Shown here: positions 8,301 through 13,576 of the stretch, piece by piece
Numbering within the stretch: the first letter of the stretch is position 1
How the letters are laid out: each line of letters begins with the position of its first letter
Origin: Chrysochromulina parva
Lineage: Eukaryota; Haptophyta; Prymnesiales; Chrysochromulinaceae
Assembly: GCA_002887195.1 (NCBI GenBank)
Contig: PJAB01000288.1
Coordinates: forward strand, 1-30,675
Direction of reading: 5' to 3'
Length of the DNA stretch: 30,675 nt
Made by a program: the position numbers and the translations under genes
Notes under the pieces: model-generated
Seen by the model: the letters and a program-made list of their open reading frames with translations, nothing else
Told to the model about the DNA's origin: nothing
Databases searched by the model: none

Positions 8301-8403
8301 GCCCACGCCCGGCATGCCGCCGCCCCAATGGCGCTCGTCAGGCGTTGGCGGCCCCGGGATGGGTGCAGGAGGCGGCAGCGGCATGCAGAGTGGGCAGCGC
8401 TGA
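5368..8403 (+). CDS. Plastid-targeted FAS1 (fasciclin) domain protein with long Pro/Gly/Met repeats
   Basis: 1011 residues, single exon. The N-terminus MMALALLVALAYASFAP is a signal peptide running into an ASFAP motif, then a basic stretch: the bipartite plastid presequence pattern of red-plastid algae. Residues about 78-203 are one FAS1 domain (FRRFVHALQTNGI, GGYTILAPVDSAFEK, AEMLKYHVILGAKQL, GNSIIHAVDTINIP). FAS1 usually mediates adhesion or protein interaction. Residues ~250-750 are disordered: PGMGG units (6361-6435), GGPM units (6784-6892), MPPQGG units (7134-7252), Pro/Gln tracts, and a DFTGAPMTPPPPY motif present twice, 180 residues apart. Residues 772-794 carry an SSMYSF...W motif. 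Residues 884-936 carry three R-L-x-x-L-[E/D] helices. Both of these recur in the next gene. An Arg/Gly-rich segment (about 800-830) lies between them. Role unknown; a structural or scaffolding plastid protein is inferred. Confidence 0.85.
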   Translation: MMALALLVALAYASFAPATRCPARPVHMTFAKTVAPRGRASSTLMSADVIPTLASLMGPEIFWGGEGPLYGRREDDVKGYDGFRRFVHALQTNGIDLSAGGYTILAPVDSAFEKHEQEGNGPVTAEMLKYHVILGAKQLDQLHADQQTLQGTTLKAERKFRKVWLDNCMLGKKSDGGVRPRNWPENIMAGNSIIHAVDTINIPKPDQLFATGGARAAILESAETVAKMAENILERADAAKAAFLAPPPSGGADWGSAGSGAGSGAPMRKDFTGAPMTPPPPYVAPTWAPTPPPPMAPPVPGVRSPAPVGGPGMGGPGWPLPGGGPMGAPGAGPGMGGPGMGGPGMGGPGMGGPGMGGGPIGGFSMGGPMGGAPGPMRGPGPLGGSGMGGPSGMRGGSSPPQAETPPPPGMKDPDPWASSPNQMPQPPAMPQPPAMAPGVSAQSGAPMRRDFTGAPMTPPPPYMAPGPPGGGGGPIGGPMGGPMGGPMGGPMGGPMGGPMGGPMGGPIGGTAKTADQILEELGITEDLMGGPPMGWGPPMGGPMPMGGPMPIMGDPSELERIFGVPMGRGMMGGGPMGPMSVEMSGPLGKPPQGGMGMPPQGDMGMPPQGGMGMPPQGMPPQGMPPQGGPSGMRGGPIPLQQGMPPPLPSPPPRPSWEEVRGAISLPGAISPPRQQQPQPMPMPQQPQQPPQPQQQPQQQQWPPRPGMPHATPTQRAGLLQQPVAQLPPAVRSAEERRALRGQSWSRGATAAHPAPTVSPILSAGNLDAMAAVDSGSSMYSFAQSTSTSQVPQKWQAKHDMGARIAAARGAGRGGGAAAGRGGLPPGRGMQRDTRGESWAPGDPRAVRPRRDHPPTRAGGTVQPIQPPQGIAPDTVRQERPTFDRLTALERSLLGDAVPPTQGQPPLNRLQWLDQQLGGSKGTITQRLDQLERTARGAGLLLDGGMPPQGQGAQPPPWQPPPMPLPRYEDYAPGPQGGMPTPGMPPPQWRSSGVGGPGMGAGGGSGMQSGQR
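6361..6435 (+). repeat. 15-base tandem array encoding (G)PGMGG
   Basis: Five copies of a 15-base unit ggccctggcatgggc, almost identical at DNA level, within the FAS1 gene. Looser variants extend on both sides (about 6295-6545). The near-identity suggests recent expansion by slippage or unequal exchange. Confidence 0.85.
6784..6892 (+). repeat. 12-base tandem array encoding GGPM
   Basis: About nine copies of a 12-base unit gggccgatgggt/c in the FAS1 gene, encoding Gly-Gly-Pro-Met/Ile. The first and last units carry ATC (Ile) in place of ATG. The array is almost unmutated in its interior, which suggests recent expansion. Confidence 0.88.
7134..7252 (+). repeat. Tandem array encoding MPPQGG(M)G
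   Basis: Repeats built on ccgccacagggtggcatg, with three 27-base units followed by shorter 15-base units, in the FAS1 gene. This is the third distinct tandem array in the same protein. Each has a different period, which points to repeated independent expansion in the linker. Confidence 0.85.
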
Positions 8404-9376
8404 CTCGAGGTGCGGGCAAGCACGGAGCATGTGGCATGGTCATAAGTGGAACTGATGCACCGGCGATGTGGGGAGAGCTGCGGCGCTGTGAGCCGGCGCC
8501 GCATCCGCCTCGTGAGGGACCGCGTCACGTCAGTGGGTGGGGAGGAGTCGAGAGAGGCCGACGTCCCAGTTCCTGTCGTGCGGTGCGTGCGAGAGTCCGT
8601 CGAGCACTGCGCAGTGCGTTTCGCGCAGTGTTCCGTGGCTCCGTGTATGCGTAGACTGTGCCGTCCGCAGACCGCAACGCGCACTCACGATCTTTCACGA
8701 TTGACGATAGACCCACCCGCAGCACAGTCGAACGGGAGTCGAACACGCAAAGGGCTCTTTGGCAAAGCGGCGGCGGCACACACGACACCGGACCAACTCC
8801 GGCCGAGCACTCCGCAGTCGACTCCGGTCCCCCGCGTCGCACGGCCGCAGCTGGCGGCGCGGCGCCGGCGCCAGCTCGGGTCCCGTTCCGTCATGCTCAT
8901 GCATGGATATGGTATCGGGACTGTGAGCGACATATGTGTTATGCGACATGTTTTCTCTCGTGGCTCCGGAACAGGCTTCTGAGCTCTCTGAGTTTCCTGA
9001 AAGGAGACCGGGGACCTTCTTTGCCAAGCGCCGCCCGCACCGCCGGAGAGTAAGAAGTTTCTTGAGGAAGGCCGCCTTGGCATGGTTGCCACCGATTCCT
9101 CGGCCATGGCGACGACGGTGGCTAAGAAGTTTCTTGAGGATGCCGCCTTGGCATGGTTGCCACCGATTCCAAGGCTGCGTTGGCGGCCCGCTTCGGCATG
9201 TTTTGACTTTCGTCATGCCCAAAATAGGCAATTTTGAAGCACAGAAGACCGATATGTGAGGAGGTAGGGGGCGCATAAGTTTCGCTTTAAATTCGCTACT
9301 CATGGAATTCTCATTTCCATACTTGGTGCGTGAGGAATCTTTCCATCCTTCGCAGAGCGCCGAAGGAATTCTCGCC
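8404..9376. other. Intergenic region between the two plastid repeat genes
   Basis: About 970 bases, holding the 3' end of the FAS1 gene and the promoter and leader of the next gene. A 48-base direct repeat lies at 9051-9099 and 9123-9170. Short open frames run through it on both strands without recognisable content. I see no RNA gene. A T-loop-like string near 8725-8745 lacks the rest of a tRNA. Confidence 0.6.
9051..9170. repeat. 48-base direct repeat, offset 72 bases
   Basis: Copy 1 (9051-9099, 49 bases) and copy 2 (9123-9170, 48 bases) both begin taagaagtttcttgagga and end ggttgccaccgattcc. They differ only around gaggaaggcc versus gaggatgcc. They lie 200-330 bases upstream of the start codon of the Gln/Tyr-rich plastid gene. 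A 7-base inverted pair GCCACCG/CGGTGGC (9088-9094 and 9116-9122) spans the gap. Possible roles are a duplicated regulatory element or part of a dispersed repeat; neither is shown. Confidence 0.85.
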
Positions 9377-10642
9377 ATGATGACGGGAGCCTTCTCAACC
9401 CTTCACGTGCTCGGCGCGGCCTCGTTCGCGCCCATGGCGCGGTACAGCGGCTTCGCGGCTACGCGATCCTCCGCCGTCGGACCACGCATGGTGTACAATG
9501 TCGACGCCGCGATGGCCGTGGACGGACAGTCATCCATGTATAACTTTGCGGACGGCGCCGGCACCGTGGCTGCTCGAGTGGGCCAGAGATGGGGCAACGG
9601 CGGCTACTACGATCGTGGCATGGGCCGCGGAGGTATGTACGGTGACTATGATCGGATGGGCAGACCGTTAGGAGGTGGCAGGATAGGCATGGGTCGTGGC
9701 AGGATGGTGGGGTACGACGGGATGCATCCGAACGGCTACCAGCCACCACCGGTACCATACCGGCGCGGGCCGATGATGCGCGGGGGTATGTACCGGCAGC
9801 CGGGGCCGGCGTTTCAGCCTTACACTGATGCGAACTCGGAGGCGCTCGAAGCCGTCGACAGCGGCTCGTCGATGTACAGCTTCGTCGACGGGACGAGCAC
9901 GCCGCAGCAACGGCTGCGACGCTCTCGGTGGGCAGGAACGCAGAACCCGTACGCGATGAACCGAAGGCGCCGCATGCTCGATATGACCGCACCTTACGAG
10001 GACGAGATGTATGGCGGCGGCGCTTATGACGTACCACCGCCGCCATACGATATGGCGCCACCGCCATACGACGAGATGCCGCCGCCTCAGCCGTACGATC
10101 GCATGGGTATGGAGCCGCCGCCGTACGATCTGGAGCGGCGCATCGTCGAGCTCGAGCGCGCACTCATGGGCAACGGCGGTGCCATGGGCGGCGGCGTCAT
10201 GGGCGGCGGCATGGGCATGGGCGGCCGTCTCGATTGGCTCGACTCCCAACTCGGACCGACGAGTGGTCCCGACATGGATCGCCTCAGCCGGCTCGAGGAC
10301 ATGGCGCGCCGGCAGGGCCTCTACGACAACTATGGCGGTGGGTATCAGCAGCCCGGCTATCAGCAGCCGATGCCGAACGGCGGCTATCAGCAGCCGATGC
10401 CGAACGGTGGCTTTCAGCAGCCAGGCTACCAACAAAACGGTGGCTTTCAGCAGCCAGGCTACCAACAAAACGGTGGCTTTCAGCAGCCAGGCTACCAACA
10501 AAACGGTGGCTATCAGCAGCCAGGCTACCAACAGCCGGGCTTCCAGCAGCAGCCGTCAGCGGGAGGAAACATGTTCGACAATTTCGGCAACAGTGTCTCC
10601 CAATTCGGCAATAGCGTCTCCAATTTCTTCCAGGGCCGCTGA
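9377..10642 (+). CDS. Plastid-targeted Gln/Tyr/Pro/Gly-repeat protein, sister to the FAS1 protein
   Basis: 421 residues from ATG 9377. The frame is open 25 codons further up to an ATG at 9302, but the chosen start places MMTGAFSTLHVLGAASFAP, a signal peptide ending in ASFAP, at the N-terminus, followed by a basic transit-like stretch. Two SSMY[SN]F...W motifs lie at about 48-72 and 160-185. Between and after them are Gly/Met/Arg/Tyr-rich stretches and PPPPYD repeats (about 215-250). Three 11-residue helices follow at 255-265, 284-294 and 302-312 (RIVELERALMG, RLDWLDSQLGP, RLSRLEDMARR). The tail is a tandem array of QQPGYQQNGGF units (about 322-395) and a final FDNFGNSVSQFGNSVSNFF. It has no FAS1 domain. 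It shares module order with the upstream gene, so both are probably derived from one ancestor. Function unknown; the low-complexity Tyr/Gln composition resembles phase-separating proteins (inference). Confidence 0.83.
   Translation: MMTGAFSTLHVLGAASFAPMARYSGFAATRSSAVGPRMVYNVDAAMAVDGQSSMYNFADGAGTVAARVGQRWGNGGYYDRGMGRGGMYGDYDRMGRPLGGGRIGMGRGRMVGYDGMHPNGYQPPPVPYRRGPMMRGGMYRQPGPAFQPYTDANSEALEAVDSGSSMYSFVDGTSTPQQRLRRSRWAGTQNPYAMNRRRRMLDMTAPYEDEMYGGGAYDVPPPPYDMAPPPYDEMPPPQPYDRMGMEPPPYDLERRIVELERALMGNGGAMGGGVMGGGMGMGGRLDWLDSQLGPTSGPDMDRLSRLEDMARRQGLYDNYGGGYQQPGYQQPMPNGGYQQPMPNGGFQQPGYQQNGGFQQPGYQQNGGFQQPGYQQNGGYQQPGYQQPGFQQQPSAGGNMFDNFGNSVSQFGNSVSNFFQGR
10418..10535 (+). repeat. 33-base tandem array encoding GFQQPGYQQNG
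   Basis: Three near-identical 33-base units (ggctttcagcagccaggc followed by taccaacaaaacggt) and a fourth diverged unit, embedded in a longer run of related Gly-Tyr-Gln-Gln-Pro segments starting near 10340. They encode the Gln/Tyr/Gly-rich tail of the second plastid protein. Confidence 0.88.
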
Positions 10643-11494
10643 CGAACCCGCGGGCACGGTGTGACGACAGTGGAGTGTCAAGACAGAACCTCTCATTTGC
10701 GATAGTGTGACGCGTGTGGCCAACGAGTGAGCGTGAGCATGTTATCATGGCGACCTGTCCTGTGTGTGTGCATCAGTGTGAGTCAGCAGTCTCTTGTATA
10801 CTTGTGAGGTGTGGGACGTGGTGGGACGTGGTGGGACGGTGACGTTCCGCGTCGAGACCGCATGTCGTCTGCCAGCCCGCGATAACCAGTGATGATGTGA
10901 GTGCAGTATGTAGTTGTTCCGCGCTTTCGCGCTTCCGAATCCTTAACCGACTCCATTACTTTAGATGAGCCGGAGTCGAATGTGCTGAGCTGAGTGGACT
11001 GTGCGCTCCGGCACGCGGCTTCGCTCAAACCTCGTCCCTCTCTGCGCTCAGACAGCACGTCCGGTCTGTCGCCCGAGTCCGGGGCCGCGAAGGATGGTAA
11101 GGAGGTACCAGCTCGAGCTCCACCCAATTGGCTCCACCACATAAAAAACGAGGCATTCAATTCCTTTTTTGCGAAACAGAGATCAGAGAAACGAAGCGGT
11201 TCTCGTAACTCGACTGTCACAGTGCCACTGTCGACCGTCCCATGCGACCGTCGCAGATTCTCCGCGTTTCAGCTTGATCACTCAACGTATTTCTCAAGCA
11301 AGTCAAGAAGCAAATGTACGAGTCTGAAAAAGGTTTAAACCGCTCGCGTCCGGTTCACCAAACAACACAAAGGTGAGCTGGTTAGCGGCCGTTAATCGCG
11401 ACACTGTGGGGAATTTTGGCGCACGGCTTCTAGACGTCTGGATTAGGGCTGATGAGGGGGAGTTTCTGAGAACGTGGAGCGCACGAGAGCCAAG
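10643..11494. other. Intergenic region before the desaturase-like gene
   Basis: About 850 bases. It contains a 10-base tandem repeat gtgggacgtg in 2.8 copies at 10811-10838 and a perfect 10-base palindrome ggtttaaacc at 11332-11341. GC content falls from about 11100 onward, continuing into the desaturase-like gene. I see no further gene or RNA. Confidence 0.6.
10811..10838. repeat. 10-base tandem repeat (gtgggacgtg)
   Basis: Two perfect copies and a partial third of gtgggacgtg, about 170 bases beyond the stop of the second plastid gene. Probably a minor satellite; no function is apparent. Confidence 0.8.
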
Positions 11495-12937
11495 ATGCTT
11501 TCCGCCTTCCCCGAAGGCGAAAAAATGACGGCGGCCGCGGGCAAAGAGTCGCGGGTTTCACCCGCAAAGCCCATGATGGACGAAGCAACAGATGACGGGA
11601 CCGTGTATAGTTCTCAAATAAGCAAGGCAGAGGGCGATGACACACCGTTTCTCGACTTTCGAAATGCAACGGAGTGGATCAGCTTTGTGGCAGGCGTTTG
11701 CATCCTTTTGCTCGTGGGTCCTCCCGTGGGACTTGTGGTGTTTGCCAGCATGATCTGGGAGGCTATCGATCGTCGATTTGAAGGTGGCTTTGTCGACAGC
11801 GGGAAGGAGCTCACCGGCTTTCTCTTTACAAAGTTCATTCCGTGGCTTGAGGAAAGCACGCACAAGTTCAACTCTCAGTTTGTTAAGCGCCCGCAAGACG
11901 CCTACATGATGAATTGCATCTATGCATACGGTGGATTGTTGCCGCTTATGTTCTTTGGATGTGCTTGGTATGTCTCCAACCATGGAATGAATCTTTGGCT
12001 CGCCTTTGGGTATCACCTGCTGCGCATCGGTCCGTACTTTATGAACTTTGCTTATGTCTATACGCTTTGTCACAAGGAGGGCCATTCGTTTGCCGGACTC
12101 TTTTCAAAGGAGTTCAACGAATCAACTATACTGCGAAACGTTTTTAACTGGTGGATTGGCATGTTCTACGGAGTTCTCCCCGCCACCTTTTCCTACGGCC
12201 ACTCTATCAATCACCACCGGTATAACAACGGTCCTTCGGACGTTATTTCCACATCAGACAAACCTCGCGATAATTTTGCCAATTGGGTGGCGTATCTGCC
12301 CCGTTACTTTCTGTATGCCATCAACATTTCTACCTCTGCTCAATTTGCGAGGGAGAAGAACTGGAAGGTTGTTTACAATGTTGTCTTGGGAAGCTTATGG
12401 TTTTTGGCTTGGGTGTTAATTTGCGCCTCGGTTATTAGCCCCGCCTTTGCGATTATATTTGTCGTCTTCCCGTTTTGCGAGGCAATGATGCTACTGGCGG
12501 CTGTCAACTGGAGCTGGCACGCCTTTTTGGACCCCAACGATCCGGAAAACGAATACGTGCAAAGCATCACCATTGTGGACGGGTGCATCAACGTCCTGAA
12601 CGAAGACTCTCATGTTGTGCACCACCAGTTTCCGGGAGCTCATTGGACCGACCATCCTTCCCATGTGGACAAACTCTGGGACATGTACATTGAACAGCGA
12701 GCGTCTGTGTTCCGTCGCACTCATGCGTTTGAAATCTTTGGAATGTCTGTGGCACGTGACTATGAAGCGCTTGCCAAAAAATTTGTCGACCTGCGTGGCG
12801 AAAAGGAAGGGCGTCCCATGACGCATTCGGAGCGCGTCGATCTAATGAAACGCAGGCTGCGCGGTTGTTGGTGGGGTCCACGGGTTTACATCAAGGCGGC
12901 AACTGCTGGAAAGGAGGACGCGAAAAAGGAAACTTAG
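11495..12937 (+). CDS. Fatty acid desaturase-like integral membrane protein
   Basis: 480 residues from ATG 11495 (the frame is open a little further upstream but only from a GTG). It carries the three histidine boxes of the membrane fatty acid desaturase/hydroxylase superfamily: HKEGH at 193-197, HSINHH at 236-241 and HVVHH at 373-377. Further His are at 342 (WSWHAF) and 383. These bind the di-iron centre for O2-dependent desaturation or hydroxylation of a lipid chain. Hydrophobic segments (about 60-85, 140-160, 165-190, 295-345) flank them in the usual arrangement, and the charged C-terminal domain is cytosolic by analogy. It has no cytochrome b5 domain. Substrate and regiospecificity cannot be read from sequence; desaturase versus hydroxylase is open. 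Codons are clearly less GC-rich than in the neighbouring genes, a possible sign of foreign origin or different selection. An acyl-CoA synthetase follows. Confidence 0.85.
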   Translation: MLSAFPEGEKMTAAAGKESRVSPAKPMMDEATDDGTVYSSQISKAEGDDTPFLDFRNATEWISFVAGVCILLLVGPPVGLVVFASMIWEAIDRRFEGGFVDSGKELTGFLFTKFIPWLEESTHKFNSQFVKRPQDAYMMNCIYAYGGLLPLMFFGCAWYVSNHGMNLWLAFGYHLLRIGPYFMNFAYVYTLCHKEGHSFAGLFSKEFNESTILRNVFNWWIGMFYGVLPATFSYGHSINHHRYNNGPSDVISTSDKPRDNFANWVAYLPRYFLYAINISTSAQFAREKNWKVVYNVVLGSLWFLAWVLICASVISPAFAIIFVVFPFCEAMMLLAAVNWSWHAFLDPNDPENEYVQSITIVDGCINVLNEDSHVVHHQFPGAHWTDHPSHVDKLWDMYIEQRASVFRRTHAFEIFGMSVARDYEALAKKFVDLRGEKEGRPMTHSERVDLMKRRLRGCWWGPRVYIKAATAGKEDAKKET

Positions 12938-13125
12938 ACGTGCTGAACCCCGTTGCGACCAACCCAACCACCGTGACCGCGGCGATGGCCGCAGCAGCCA
13001 AAACCCGGCGGCTCGACCGTCGAAGGCGATGCTTGGGTGACAACATCCAGAGGCAATGAAGGGCTGGGCCATTAAAGGCGATTAGGGCTATCAGGGATTA
13101 TTATTCTGGATTATAATTAGGCTTA

Positions 13126-13145
13126 CGTGGCCATTAGGGGCCACG
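13126..13145. other. Inverted repeat / potential hairpin
   Basis: CGTGGCC and GGCCACG form a 7-base perfect stem around a 6-base loop (attagg), about 190 bases after the desaturase-like stop codon, beside an AT-rich pocket. It could lie in that gene's 3' region. Function is not shown. Confidence 0.45.
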
Positions 13146-13455
13146 CACCTGGTGGCGCGATCGGCGGTACTCATCCACCAACGGTGCACGTAGTAGGGCA
13201 CCTCTTCCGCTCGTGAAGCCGATCGTGCTGCTGGTCGTACCGGTTTCAGGGATGGCCGAGAAGTGCCCGCACGATACCTGTGTATGGTATGGTGGTCTGC
13301 GAGCGGCGCGAGCACAGTTATTGTGCAGCGCAATCAAGCTAATTAGTCGAGTCAACTCAAGTACCTAACAAAGCGCAACCGAGTGCTACTGAAGCTAGCG
13401 AGTTTCGCGTAACTTTCGGATAACGAATCACAACCTCGTCGCAATCTCCCGTGTT

Positions 13456-13542
13456 CACATCATATTCACATACGCATGTCGAGGTGCGCCGAGGCCGAGC
13501 CGCGCCGCAACGCTGCCCGTTTGCACATCGTATTCACACACG
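13456..13542 (+). repeat. 19-base direct repeat in the acyl-CoA synthetase leader
   Basis: CACATC[A/G]TATTCACA[T/C]ACG occurs at 13456-13474 and 13524-13542 (17 of 19 identical, 68 bases apart). The second copy ends 34 bases before the start codon, so both probably lie in the 5' leader or core promoter. Possible duplicated regulatory element. Confidence 0.7.
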
Positions 13543-13576
13543 TCCATCCCTGCGTCCGCGCCCGCGACGCAGCTCC

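Larger units (their letters stand above)
12938..13576. other. Intergenic region before the acyl-CoA synthetase
   Basis: About 640 bases. It holds a perfect 7-base inverted repeat CGTGGCC/GGCCACG with a 6-base loop (13126-13145) and, just before the start codon of the acyl-CoA synthetase, a 19-base direct repeat (13456 and 13524). An AT-rich pocket lies at about 13080-13125. No gene is seen. Confidence 0.6.

Noticed and set aside
8721..8750. T-loop-like string on the minus strand (GTTCGACTC) suggesting a tRNA
   Set aside because: No matching acceptor stem, anticodon arm or A-box upstream; the T-stem does not pair.
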